Shown: positions 26,713 to 36,658 of the stretch, one piece after another
Layout: each line of letters starts with the position of its first letter
How positions within the stretch are numbered: the stretch's first letter is position 1
NCBI GenBank assembly: GCA_045545735.1
Contig: JAZQBM010000012.1
Span: 252,091 to 316,090, forward strand
Length of the DNA stretch: 64,000 nt
Source of the DNA: Fimenecus sp045545735
Lineage (GTDB): Bacteria; Bacillota; Clostridia; Oscillospirales; Acutalibacteraceae
Direction of reading: 5' to 3'
Position numbers and translations under genes: made by a program
Notes under the pieces: generated by a model
What the model was told of the DNA's origin: nothing
Seen by the model: only the letters and a program-made list of their open reading frames with translations
The model's database searches: none

Positions 26713-27849
26713 TTGAAAAAAGTATTTTATTTAAGTTATTTTGATATACCGGAGCATGCAGAACAAAAACGTAACTATGTTCTTTCTGCCGCCACAAAAT
26801 CAGAATATGAATGTAAAGCACTTGCAAAAGCTGGTTATACAGTGGAAATTGTTTCTGCTGCAGGTACATATTCCAATAAATTTTGTTCTGGTAGTGTGAC
26901 AGAACTTTGTGAAAATCTTAAATTAAGATTATTTGATGCTATGCCAACGAAGTATCATTTTCAAAGTGTTATTGCACGTAAACACCTAAAAAAACAATTA
27001 ACACGTTATCTGCTAAGTAATGTAACTGAAAATGATATTCTTGTTGCCTATCATTCAATGGCTTATGCTGATATAGTTAAGCAAATTAAGGATAAAAGAA
27101 ATCCTAAACTCATAATTGAAGCGAATGAGGTTTATGCAGATGTTACAGGTGATGAGAGAATTCGTGAAGCAGAGCAGAATTTTTTACAGTCGGCAGATGC
27201 TTATATTCTCTCAACCGAGCTTCTCAATGAAAAAATCAATGTGAATAATAAACCTTATGTTGTAAATTATGGTACTTTTGACGATGCACCACAACTTGCA
27301 GACCATATAAACGATGGAAAAATTCATGTAGTTTATGCCGGTGTCCTTGAACCGCGAAAAGGAGCACAACTTGCAGTTTCAGCGGCGGAGTTTTTACCAG
27401 AAAATTATCATATACATATTATTGGTTTCGGTAGTGAAAAAGACATAAACGATATAAAATCTTTAATTGCAGAAGTTTCTTCCAAAACAAAGTGTACTGT
27501 TACTTTTGATGGTAAATATAGCGGTGAGGATTACATTCATTTTTTACAGGGTTGTCATATAGGACTTGCAACGCAAAACAAAGATGCTTCATTTAATGGA
27601 ACATCTTTTCCATCAAAAGTATTATCATATCTTTCAAATGGCTTGCGTGTGGTTTCTGTACGCATAAAAGCAATAGAGGTTTCAAAAGTTGCAAATCTAA
27701 TGTATTTTTATGATAACGATAATGCAAAAGCGGTAGCAGATGCGATTTTATCAATCAATTTAACAGATGGTTACAATAGTCGAAATACACTTAGAAAGTT
27801 AAATGAAGAATTTGCAAAAGAAATGATAGATATATTGGAAAAGTGGTGA
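26713..27849 (+). CDS. GT-B fold glycosyltransferase
   Basis: 378 residues from TTG 26713, with AAGGAG (26699-26704) upstream. IHVVYAGVLEPRKGAQLAV marks the start of the donor domain and FNGTSFPSKVLSYLSNGLRVV its end. EANEVYADVTGD in the middle is unusual but the fold assignment is firm. No sugar specificity can be read. Confidence 0.82.
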   Translation: MKKVFYLSYFDIPEHAEQKRNYVLSAATKSEYECKALAKAGYTVEIVSAAGTYSNKFCSGSVTELCENLKLRLFDAMPTKYHFQSVIARKHLKKQLTRYLLSNVTENDILVAYHSMAYADIVKQIKDKRNPKLIIEANEVYADVTGDERIREAEQNFLQSADAYILSTELLNEKINVNNKPYVVNYGTFDDAPQLADHINDGKIHVVYAGVLEPRKGAQLAVSAAEFLPENYHIHIIGFGSEKDINDIKSLIAEVSSKTKCTVTFDGKYSGEDYIHFLQGCHIGLATQNKDASFNGTSFPSKVLSYLSNGLRVVSVRIKAIEVSKVANLMYFYDNDNAKAVADAILSINLTDGYNSRNTLRKLNEEFAKEMIDILEKW

Positions 27850-27854
27850 AATAA

Positions 27855-29372
27855 TTGAATAGAAAAGTAGGTGTTATTTGTTCATATGCTTATATGTTGA
27901 TTGAAATTGTTTCAGCAACATTGTTCACGCCGTTTTTAATCCGCATGTTAGGTGATAGTGAATACGGTGTTTATCAACTTGTAATATCAATTACTTCATA
28001 TCTTATGCTGTTTGATATGGGCGTAGGAAATGCTGTTATTAGATATATTGCAAAGTATAGAACTAATAATGATATTCAAAAACAACAAGAATTATTGGGT
28101 GTTGTTACAGCTTTTTATTTAATTATTGCCACTATTATAATAATAATTGGTGTAGTTTTATGCGTTTTATTTCCAATTATTTTTGCGAAGGGTCTATCAT
28201 ATGAAGAGATATCTATTGGTAGAACGCTTTTGATTTTAAATGTTCTGTCAACTGCCTGTTCAATAGGCACGGCAGGTTTTTCAGCTTGTATCCACGCTTA
28301 TGAACGATTTTTCTTTTCAAAGATTAAATCTATTGTAATAGTTATCTTGCGAATGGGTATTTTGTTTTTAATACTCAGTTTAGGTGCAAAAAGCATTGGC
28401 GTTGTAGTTATTCATTTATTATTCAATATAGCAACTTGTATGTTGAGCATATGCTATGTTGTGAAAAAAATAAAGATATATCCAAAAATTGGCAAGCCGG
28501 ATACGTCATTTATAAAAGAGATACTTTCGTATTCTGGTTTTGTAACATTACAAATGATTGCCACTCAAATTAATTCAATGACAGATTCTGTATTACTTGG
28601 TATTTTTGCAGAAGGTTCTGCTGTTTTAATTGCAATTTATAGTGTGGGTATACAGATTGTTCAGTATTTTAAAACCATAGGTGGTCATGTGAATGGTGTG
28701 CTTATGGCAGGTGCAGTGCGACTTGTTGAAAGTGGGGCTAAACCTAAGGACTTACAGAATGAAATGGTTCGAATAGGTCGAATTAATTTTATGATGTTAG
28801 GAATAGTATTTGCAACCTTTTTAGTAAATGGAAAGCACTTCCTTACGCTATGGGTCGGAGAAGGATATGAACAAAGTTATTATGTAGCAATAGCGGTAAT
28901 GATACCAACAATGTTTAATATTGTTCAGTCAATAGGGAATCAGATACTTTGGGCACTAAATAAGCATCGTGTATTGGCAATAATTCAAGTAGTTTCTGCT
29001 TTTTTAAATGTGATTTTAACAATATTCTTAATTCGCTGGAATCCTCTTGTGGGTGCAGTAATTGGTTCTGTAATTGCTTTAGTAGTGGGAGATATATTCT
29101 GTATGAATATAGTCTTCAAAAAAGATGTTAAAATAAGTTTAACGGGTTATTATTTAGGGCTTGCTAAAGGAATTGTTCCGGCATTAGTAATATCATTTAT
29201 TTCAGGTTTAATTTTTAATATATTTGGATTTGAGAGATATGGTTGGGTTGGATTTATAATTAATTGTGCGTTTGTGGTATGTATTTATGGCATATGTATG
29301 ATAGTATTCGGAATGAATGAATCTGAAAAAAAGATGCTGCTTGGTATGTGGAAAAAAATAGCTAGGAGATGA
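27855..29372 (+). CDS. Wzx-type flippase, copy A
   Basis: 505 residues from TTG 27855 (GTGGTGA upstream). About 12-14 hydrophobic helices. The N-terminus, with LFTPFLIRMLGDSEYGVYQL and a GVGNAVIRYIAKY stretch, is typical of the MATE/MVF polysaccharide-export superfamily. It moves undecaprenyl-linked oligosaccharides across the membrane. It is strongly similar to the protein at 34078-35616, from the first MNRKVGVI onwards, so a recent or conserved duplication is present in one operon. Confidence 0.9.
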   Translation: MNRKVGVICSYAYMLIEIVSATLFTPFLIRMLGDSEYGVYQLVISITSYLMLFDMGVGNAVIRYIAKYRTNNDIQKQQELLGVVTAFYLIIATIIIIIGVVLCVLFPIIFAKGLSYEEISIGRTLLILNVLSTACSIGTAGFSACIHAYERFFFSKIKSIVIVILRMGILFLILSLGAKSIGVVVIHLLFNIATCMLSICYVVKKIKIYPKIGKPDTSFIKEILSYSGFVTLQMIATQINSMTDSVLLGIFAEGSAVLIAIYSVGIQIVQYFKTIGGHVNGVLMAGAVRLVESGAKPKDLQNEMVRIGRINFMMLGIVFATFLVNGKHFLTLWVGEGYEQSYYVAIAVMIPTMFNIVQSIGNQILWALNKHRVLAIIQVVSAFLNVILTIFLIRWNPLVGAVIGSVIALVVGDIFCMNIVFKKDVKISLTGYYLGLAKGIVPALVISFISGLIFNIFGFERYGWVGFIINCAFVVCIYGICMIVFGMNESEKKMLLGMWKKIARR

Positions 29373-29376
29373 TAGA

Positions 29377-30423
29377 TTGGCTGAAAATATTAGTATGAAT
29401 AGGGAGTTATTAATTAGTTTTGTAATTCCTGTTTATAACTCAAAAGATTATATTGCAGATTGTATTTATTCAATAATTAATCAAGATATCGATAAATCAA
29501 TATATGAAATTATATGTGTAGATGATTGTTCAACAGATGGTTCATATGACTTACTAAAAGAATTAGAAAAAGAAATTTCTTGCTTGAAAATTATACAAAA
29601 TTCTAAAAACTCTGGTGTATCATACACAAGAAATTATGGTTTGAGTAACTCACATGGAAAATATGTTAGGTTTGTGGATTCTGATGACCTTATATATCCT
29701 GGTTGTTTAAAGAAATCAATTGAATTACTTAATGAAAATGAACCGGATGTTTTAGTGGGTAACTATATTAAAGTGCCTGAAAATACAAAGTTATATGAAA
29801 ATTTTGAAGTCAAAGAGTTTAATACTACATACAGTTGTTATGAAAAGGTTTTTGATGCAGCTCCAATTGAAATCAATGATAATAAACCAATGCTATCAAC
29901 AACTATGTCTTTTTTCAACCGAGACTTTCTAAATAAGGGAAATATTAAATATGATGAAAATATACCTATAAGTGAAGAATTAGATTTTTATCTTGCATTT
30001 CCTAAAAGTTGTAGAATAATAAAAATGAACGCTATTTGTTATCTTTATAGATATAGAGAGGGTTCGTTGGTTAATTCAAAAAAACGCTATAAAAGAGGGT
30101 ATGAAGCGGCAAGTTACATTCTCGAAAAATACATATCAAAAAATGGCGTTTATTCTGATAAGAATAAAGAAGAAAAAAAGAATTTTACAGATACGGTTGC
30201 AGTTATGAAACATAACATTGCAAACTCATTGGTTTTGGTGGATGATTATACATATGTTAAGGAACAGTTAAGAATTCTTGAACAAAAAGGATTTTATCCA
30301 TATCCGTTTAACATATCCGCACTAAAAACTAATAGACAGCCACTGTATAAACGATTGGCACTATTTTTATTACCAATTAAGCCAATTTTTCTTTTAGTAA
30401 ATAAAGTATTTACAAAAAAATAA
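29377..30423 (+). CDS. Glycosyltransferase family 2
   Basis: 348 residues from TTG 29377 with AGGAG eight bases upstream. LISFVIPVYNSKDYI, ICVDDCSTDGS, SGVSYTRNYG and FVDSDDLIYP are the GT2 motifs. Codon use in this gene and the previous one looks more A/T-rich than in the first third of the operon, which hints at separate origin. Confidence 0.88.
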   Translation: MAENISMNRELLISFVIPVYNSKDYIADCIYSIINQDIDKSIYEIICVDDCSTDGSYDLLKELEKEISCLKIIQNSKNSGVSYTRNYGLSNSHGKYVRFVDSDDLIYPGCLKKSIELLNENEPDVLVGNYIKVPENTKLYENFEVKEFNTTYSCYEKVFDAAPIEINDNKPMLSTTMSFFNRDFLNKGNIKYDENIPISEELDFYLAFPKSCRIIKMNAICYLYRYREGSLVNSKKRYKRGYEAASYILEKYISKNGVYSDKNKEEKKNFTDTVAVMKHNIANSLVLVDDYTYVKEQLRILEQKGFYPYPFNISALKTNRQPLYKRLALFLLPIKPIFLLVNKVFTKK

Positions 30424-30439
30424 GAAAGGTGGGGGGACA

Positions 30440-31651
30440 TTGAAAATTGTTCAAGTTAATTCTGTTTACAATATTGCAAGTACAGGTAGAACAACTGCTG
30501 AATTACATAAAGCACTTATTGAGGCAGGTCACGACTCTTATGTAGTGTATTCAAAACCTAATGCAGATGCCCCTGAAACATCTTTCTGTATGGGAAATAA
30601 TTTTGATAGAAAACTTCACGGTTTGCTTTCAAGACTTTTTGGTAAACAAGGCTACTTTTCTACGAATTCTACAAGACAGATGCTTAAATATCTTGATAAA
30701 GTCAATCCTGATGTGGTGCATTTGAGAAATCTTCATGCAAACTATATCAATCTTCCAATGTTATTAAAATATCTTGCAAAAAATGATATAGCAACGGTTA
30801 TTACATTACACGATTTCTGGTTTATAACAGGTAACTGCGTTTATTTTAACCTTGAAAATTGTGATAAATGGCAAACGCAGTGTGGTAATTGTCCCAATAT
30901 AAATAATGGCAACCGTTCTTGGTTTTTTGACCGCACAAAAGAAATGCATAAAGATAAAATCAAGTTGTTTGCTGATATTCCTCGTCTTGCCATAACAGGT
31001 GTGTCAAAATGGGTGGCTGATGAAGCTAAGAAATCGCCGATTGCGAAAAAAGCATTAGTAAAACACATTTATAATTGGATTGATTTTGAAAAATTCTATC
31101 CGCGTAATGTAGATGAACTTAAAAAAACAGAGAATCCACAGAATAAGTTTACAGTGCTCAGTGCCGCAATGATTTGGGACCCTAAAAAAGGGCTTAATAA
31201 CTATATTGCATTGGCAGAACAGAAAAAAGATTACAATTTTATTCTTATTGGTAAAATTCCTGAGGGAACTGCTTTACCATCAAATATGAACTATGTTGGT
31301 GTTGTATCTTCAATAGATAAACTTGCTGAGTATTACAGTATGGCAGACGCATTTGTAACATTTTCAACGGCTGAAACCTTTGGAAAAGTATCTGCTGAGG
31401 CTATGGCTTGCGGTACACCTGTAGTTTGTCACAATGCAACCGCTTGTCCAGAGATTTTAGGCGATGGCTGTGGTTATGCAGTCGAAATAGGTGATTTACA
31501 GGGATTTGCTGATGCTATTGATGAAATTTACAAAAACGGCAAAGAGCATTACAGTAACATTTGTGTTGCACATACCCGTGCAACCTTTGAAAAGAACACT
31601 TTAACCAACGAATATATAGAACTGTATTCACAACTTTGTGAGGAAAAATAA
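30440..31651 (+). CDS. Glycosyltransferase family 4 (WcaC-like), paralogue B
   Basis: 403 residues from TTG 30440 behind AAGGTGGGGGG. LHDFWFITGNCVYF, a cysteine-rich insert (CDKWQTQCGNCP), TGVSKWVADEA and STAETFGKVSAEAMACGTPVVC align block by block with the gene at 24391. The two likely add similar sugars in two different linkages. The stop overlaps the next start by one base. Confidence 0.88.
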   Translation: MKIVQVNSVYNIASTGRTTAELHKALIEAGHDSYVVYSKPNADAPETSFCMGNNFDRKLHGLLSRLFGKQGYFSTNSTRQMLKYLDKVNPDVVHLRNLHANYINLPMLLKYLAKNDIATVITLHDFWFITGNCVYFNLENCDKWQTQCGNCPNINNGNRSWFFDRTKEMHKDKIKLFADIPRLAITGVSKWVADEAKKSPIAKKALVKHIYNWIDFEKFYPRNVDELKKTENPQNKFTVLSAAMIWDPKKGLNNYIALAEQKKDYNFILIGKIPEGTALPSNMNYVGVVSSIDKLAEYYSMADAFVTFSTAETFGKVSAEAMACGTPVVCHNATACPEILGDGCGYAVEIGDLQGFADAIDEIYKNGKEHYSNICVAHTRATFEKNTLTNEYIELYSQLCEEK

Positions 31652-32871
31652 TGAAGAAGATGTTATTTGTAACAACCTCTTATCCATTTGGTGAGAGGGA
31701 GGCAAGTTTTGTTCGTCCTGAAATTGCAAAACTTAGTGAAAAGTTTGATATAACTTTAGTATCACGAAATTCAGTTGATGAACAGACTTCGCAAACACCT
31801 GAAAATGTCAAGGTTTTAAGATACAACAGCAAAAAATCGTATAGTGTTATAAAATATCTTTTAAAAACAATATTTTCACCATATATTTACGGTGAAATAA
31901 TTGCATTAATTAAAAAGAAAAAAGTTTGTATAGCAAAAATTAAAAAAGCTATAAAGTATTGTATGCGTTCATTCCACTTTGCAGATTATCTTAATGATAT
32001 ACGTAAAGAAATGGGTGAGGAAGTAGTTTTATATACATATTGGAACGACTATTCTGTTATGTCATTATCTTTGATAAAACAATCTAAAGATAAGCTTGTT
32101 TCACGTGCTCATAGAATAGATTTATATGAGAGAAAAGAAAACAATTACTATCTGCCACTTAAAGAGATTTCAAACAGAAAAACAGACCTTATTGCTTTTA
32201 TAAGTGAAGAAGGCAAAGAATATTTTTCAAATAATTTTGAAACAAAAGCATCAAAAGAGGTTTTCCGTTTAGGTGTAAAAAGTCAAAAAAAGAAAATTGT
32301 TAATAAAAAGGAAAATGAGTTATCAGTTTATAGTTTCTCATATGTTGTTCCTGTTAAAAGACTTGATAAAATTATTGATGCTTTGCAAAGAGTTCCTGAA
32401 GATATTAAAGTGAATTGGACACATATTGGTGGAGGCCCGTTATTTGAAGATATTTCTAATACTGCCAAGGAAAAACTTGGTGAAAAAGGAAATATTACAT
32501 ATTCTTTTGTTGGGGCTATGGAGAATAGTGATGCACTTGAATTTATCGGTCAAAAAGATTTTGATTTATTGATAAATACTTCCGATTCTGAAGGAATTCC
32601 CGTAACTATGATGGAAGCTATGTCTTTTGGAATTCCAGTTTTAGCGTTAGATGTTGGTGGAGTTAGTGAAATAGTAAAGAATAATAAAAATGGTTATCTT
32701 CTTCCTGCCAATGCTGACATGTCGTTAATTGCTGAAACATTAGTTTCACATACAGAATTTGATTTATACAAAGTTAATAAAATGCATGAATGTGCATTTG
32801 ATACTTGGGAAAACAGTTATTACGATAAAAAGAATTATGAAGAGTTTACAACAAGACTTTATAATTTATAA
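31651..32871 (+). CDS. Glycosyltransferase family 4
   Basis: 406 residues. An N-terminal FVTTSYPFGEREASFVRPEI is a common start of GT4 enzymes with this fold, and the donor site reads NTSDSEGIPVTMMEAMSFG (EX7E). A lysine-rich, flexible stretch lies around residues 80-105. It is translationally coupled to the previous gene. Confidence 0.87.
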   Translation: MKKMLFVTTSYPFGEREASFVRPEIAKLSEKFDITLVSRNSVDEQTSQTPENVKVLRYNSKKSYSVIKYLLKTIFSPYIYGEIIALIKKKKVCIAKIKKAIKYCMRSFHFADYLNDIRKEMGEEVVLYTYWNDYSVMSLSLIKQSKDKLVSRAHRIDLYERKENNYYLPLKEISNRKTDLIAFISEEGKEYFSNNFETKASKEVFRLGVKSQKKKIVNKKENELSVYSFSYVVPVKRLDKIIDALQRVPEDIKVNWTHIGGGPLFEDISNTAKEKLGEKGNITYSFVGAMENSDALEFIGQKDFDLLINTSDSEGIPVTMMEAMSFGIPVLALDVGGVSEIVKNNKNGYLLPANADMSLIAETLVSHTEFDLYKVNKMHECAFDTWENSYYDKKNYEEFTTRLYNL

Positions 32872-32903
32872 TTAATGAATAAACAATGAAAAGAGGTGAA
32901 GAT

Positions 32904-34064
32904 ATGATATATGTATTAGGCGTACATCTTATATTAGTGCTACTCGATATTCTGTTGATAAAAAAGCATAAAAAATTATTCTTTATATTGGCTACTGTTC
33001 TCATGTCTTCACTAGCATATTTTATAGTAGTAAGAGAAGAAGCTGACTTATCGCGATATATTAATATGATGGAATATACGCGTATAATGGGATTTGAGTG
33101 GGGTGCAGATAATTACGGAGGTTCAAACCCGTTAGCATTTCTATTCTTCTATGGTATGTCATTGTTTAACAATGACGCGTTAGTACCTGTAGTTGCAGCT
33201 GCAGTCACTTATGGTTGCAGTTTTGCAGTTTTATATAAGTCATCAAAGCGTTTCAATTCATCAGTGGCAGATATTAATATAGCACTCATATTCTTTATGC
33301 TAAATATGAATTATTGTTATATTCTTGACGTAATTCGTATGTATATGGCTTTTGCAATTATGGCATATTTCTTATATATGGATATAGTTGAGAAAAAACA
33401 CAGGTGGTTGTGTTTTACTGTATACATTCTTATTTGTTATTTCCATTATGCTATGATGGTATTTGTTCTCTTGAGAGTTGTTTTGGTTTTCACTAGAAAA
33501 TTCAAGGGTATTTCATCTGCTATTGTTACAGTGATGGTTCCTTTGATTATTTTGATAGCATATAAATTTGTTGAAAGTTTTAGTGGTGACAGTTCATTAT
33601 TGGGTTTGGCAAACGACAAACTCTTAGGTTATCAGGATTATGAAACTTTTGGTATATGGCAATTTGCGGCATCAATGATTAGGTCGGCATTGTTTATTTT
33701 CTTATGTTTAATTGGTGTGTGGATTTGCAGTGAATGGAAAAAGTCTGAATTAAGAAAATGTGACATTGAAGAAAACTGTAATAAGTCTATTGTACCTATT
33801 AAGAGAAATAACGATTTTATAATTTACTCTTTATATGTAACTTTTACGATTTTTATATTAATTTCAAATTATCAATTTGTTTTAAGAACACCTTATTTTG
33901 TTCAGATTTTTATGTCATTTGTATTATTGCTTATTCTAATGAAACTTAAACAATATAATGAGCAGTATTATACAGCGTTATCAGTGATAATTGTTATCGA
34001 AAGTTTAGGGCATTTTGCATACTTATTGCTTTATGTTTATAGGAATATGTCATTTGTATTTTAA
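32904..34064 (+). CDS. EpsG/Wzy-like polymerase, membrane, second copy
   Basis: 386 residues from ATG 32904, which has AAGAGGTGA before it; the ATG at 32886 lies upstream of that site and was not used. About ten to eleven membrane helices. REEADLSRYINMMEY is an early charged loop and DVIRMYMAFAIMAYFLY a central conserved-looking block, as in EpsG-like proteins. It is only distantly like the first copy (25636), so the two may join different repeat units. Confidence 0.75.
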   Translation: MIYVLGVHLILVLLDILLIKKHKKLFFILATVLMSSLAYFIVVREEADLSRYINMMEYTRIMGFEWGADNYGGSNPLAFLFFYGMSLFNNDALVPVVAAAVTYGCSFAVLYKSSKRFNSSVADINIALIFFMLNMNYCYILDVIRMYMAFAIMAYFLYMDIVEKKHRWLCFTVYILICYFHYAMMVFVLLRVVLVFTRKFKGISSAIVTVMVPLIILIAYKFVESFSGDSSLLGLANDKLLGYQDYETFGIWQFAASMIRSALFIFLCLIGVWICSEWKKSELRKCDIEENCNKSIVPIKRNNDFIIYSLYVTFTIFILISNYQFVLRTPYFVQIFMSFVLLLILMKLKQYNEQYYTALSVIIVIESLGHFAYLLLYVYRNMSFVF

Positions 34065-34077
34065 CAGGAGGTAAACA

Positions 34078-35616
34078 ATGAACAGAAAAGTCGGTGTAAT
34101 ATTTTCATATGTTCTAATGTTTGTGGAAATATGCTCAACTATGCTGTTTACTCCGTTCCTGATACGAACACTTGGTCAGGCTGAGTACGGAATTTATCAT
34201 TTGATTCTGTCTATATTGTCGTACTTCACTTTGCTTGATTTAGGTGTAGGTAACTCGGTAATCAGATACATGTCAAAATACTCTGCTGAGAACAACAAAA
34301 AAGCTCAGTGTAGTTTTATGGGCGTTACAACAATATATTACTCAATTATTGCGGTGATTGCTTTTGTTATCGGACTTGTTGTGAAACAGAATTTACCACA
34401 GATTTTTGAAACAGGTCTTACAGCATCTGAAATTCAGCTTGCTGAAAAATTGTTTTCAATTGCAATATGTAATACCGTAGTGAGCCTTGCTACTTCTGCT
34501 TTCTCAAATGCAATTCTTGCACACGAGCACTTTATGGTTTCAAAGGGCACTACAATAGTTATGACAATAATTAAAGTGTTATTGTCAGTTGTTGCACTTA
34601 AAATGGGAATGAGCAGTGAAGGTGTTCTTACAGTTCATCTTATTACAACTTGTATAACAAGAGGTATATATGTTGTATATGTTGTTTTTAAATTAAAGAT
34701 AATTCCAAGTTTTAAGAATATTCAATTCTCATTTTTAAAAGAAGTGGCATCATATTCATCGTTCATACTTCTTCAGTTGATAGCAAGTTACATAAACTCT
34801 ATGTCAGACCAGATTTTATTGGGAATGTTTGCACAAGGTTCAGCCGTTATAATTGGTATTTACAGTATCGGTGCACAGATTCTCCAGTACTTCAAAACTG
34901 TAGGAGCTCATTTTACAGGTGTTCTAATGCCGGGATTAGTGCGACTTGTTGATTCAAAGCCAACAAGAGAGACCTACGAAAAAGAAATGATAAAAATAGG
35001 CAGAATTGTATTTATGGTTCTGGCACTTGTGTGGTGTGTATTCCTTGTATTTGGTAAGGATTTCATCTGTTTATGGGCCGGGGAAGAAAATTCTCAAGCG
35101 TATATTGTTGCAATTGTCTTAATGTTCCCAACATTGTTTGGTTATGCTCAAGGTACCGGTTATCAACTTTTACAAGCAATGGCAAAACATAAACTGCCGG
35201 CAATTATACAGGTTGGTTCCGCAATACTTCACATTATACTTGTAATAATCTTAATTAAGTGGAATGCTCTTTATGGTACAGTTATAGGTTCATTTGTATC
35301 GTTGTTCCTTTGTGATATGGTTATAATGACTCTAATGTACAAAAAGCAGATAGGTATTCGTTTAAGAGTTTTCTTTGGCGGAATGTTTAAAGGTACAGTA
35401 CCGTGTTTGTTATTATCAACAGTGGTAGGTTTTATGTTAAAGGCATTTAATTTAAACCGATTTGGTTGGTTGGGATTTGTTGTAAATTGTGGCGTAATGG
35501 TTGCAATTTATGGCGTAACAATGTTATTATATGGTATGAATGATTATGAGAAAAAACTTATTTTCAAACCATTTAAGAAGATATTAAAGAAAATACATAT
35601 TGTAAAGGAAGTATAA
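34078..35616 (+). CDS. Wzx-type flippase, copy B
   Basis: 512 residues with a full AGGAGGT before the ATG. It shares the N-terminal frame MNRKVGVI, LFTPFLIRTLG and GVGNSVIRYMSKY with copy A and remains alignable to the C-terminus (NRFGWLGFVVNC versus ERYGWVGFIINC). Two flippases plus two polymerases in one operon are unusual for a single repeat unit. Confidence 0.9.
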   Translation: MNRKVGVIFSYVLMFVEICSTMLFTPFLIRTLGQAEYGIYHLILSILSYFTLLDLGVGNSVIRYMSKYSAENNKKAQCSFMGVTTIYYSIIAVIAFVIGLVVKQNLPQIFETGLTASEIQLAEKLFSIAICNTVVSLATSAFSNAILAHEHFMVSKGTTIVMTIIKVLLSVVALKMGMSSEGVLTVHLITTCITRGIYVVYVVFKLKIIPSFKNIQFSFLKEVASYSSFILLQLIASYINSMSDQILLGMFAQGSAVIIGIYSIGAQILQYFKTVGAHFTGVLMPGLVRLVDSKPTRETYEKEMIKIGRIVFMVLALVWCVFLVFGKDFICLWAGEENSQAYIVAIVLMFPTLFGYAQGTGYQLLQAMAKHKLPAIIQVGSAILHIILVIILIKWNALYGTVIGSFVSLFLCDMVIMTLMYKKQIGIRLRVFFGGMFKGTVPCLLLSTVVGFMLKAFNLNRFGWLGFVVNCGVMVAIYGVTMLLYGMNDYEKKLIFKPFKKILKKIHIVKEV

Positions 35617-35618
35617 AT

Positions 35619-36656
35619 ATGTTCAAGAATAAAACATTAATGATTACAGGTGGTACTGGTTCATTTGGTAACACAGTGCTTCGAAGATTTTTAGAAACTG
35701 ATATCGGCGAAATCCGTGTTTTTTCTCGTGATGAGAAAAAACAAGATGACATGCGTCACGAATTTCAGCAGAAATTCCCTGAAGTTGCCGATAAATTGAA
35801 GTTCTATATCGGTGATGTTCGTGATTTACAGTCAGTTAAAAATGCTATGCACGGTGTTGACTACATATTCCATGCTGCAGCACTCAAGCAGGTTCCATCT
35901 TGTGAATTCTTCCCTGTTGAAGCAGTTAAAACTAATGTTTTAGGTACTGATAATGTTCTTACAGCAGCTATTGACGAAGGTGTTAAGTGTGTAATCTGTC
36001 TTTCAACTGATAAGGCAGCATACCCTGTAAATGCTATGGGTACATCAAAAGCTATGATGGAAAAAGTTGTTGTTGCAAAGAGCCGAACAGTAAGTCCTGA
36101 AAAAACAAAAATTTGCTGTACTCGTTACGGTAATGTTCTTTGCTCACGTGGCTCAGTAGTACCGCTTTGGATTGACCAGATTCGTGAAGGCAAACCAATT
36201 ACAATTACAGAGCCTTCAATGACTCGTTTTGTTATGAGCCTTGAAGAAGCAGTTGACCTTGTACTCTTTGCATTTGAAAATGGTGAAAGTGGTGACATTC
36301 TCGTTCAGAAAGCACCTGCTTGCACTATCGAAGTATTAGCAGAAGCAGTAAAAGAACTCTTCGCACCTGATACAGAAATTAAGGTTATCGGTATTCGTCA
36401 TGGTGAAAAAATGTATGAAACACTTCTTACAAATGAAGAGTGTGCAAATGCATTTGATATGGGCGATTTCTATCGTGTGCCTGCTGACAAACGCGGTCTT
36501 AACTACGATAAATACTTTAAGGATGGCGATGTTGAACGTAACACTCTTACAGAGTTCAACTCAAACAATACAACTCTTATGACAGTTGAAGAAGTTAAAG
36601 AAAAACTTTTAACTCTTTCATATATTCAGAATGAACTTGCAAATTGGGGTAAATAA
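35619..36656 (+). CDS. capE: UDP-GlcNAc 4,6-dehydratase/5-epimerase (CapE-like)
   Basis: 345 residues. MITGGTGSFGNTVLRRF binds NADP; LSTDKAAYPVNAMGTSKAMMEK carries Met in place of the usual catalytic Tyr, which is the mark of CapE rather than FlaA1. CapE performs the first step from UDP-GlcNAc to UDP-L-FucNAc. The two next genes supply the remaining steps, in the same order as in Staphylococcus aureus capsule loci. Confidence 0.92.
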   Translation: MFKNKTLMITGGTGSFGNTVLRRFLETDIGEIRVFSRDEKKQDDMRHEFQQKFPEVADKLKFYIGDVRDLQSVKNAMHGVDYIFHAAALKQVPSCEFFPVEAVKTNVLGTDNVLTAAIDEGVKCVICLSTDKAAYPVNAMGTSKAMMEKVVVAKSRTVSPEKTKICCTRYGNVLCSRGSVVPLWIDQIREGKPITITEPSMTRFVMSLEEAVDLVLFAFENGESGDILVQKAPACTIEVLAEAVKELFAPDTEIKVIGIRHGEKMYETLLTNEECANAFDMGDFYRVPADKRGLNYDKYFKDGDVERNTLTEFNSNNTTLMTVEEVKEKLLTLSYIQNELANWGK

Positions 36657-36658
36657 AA

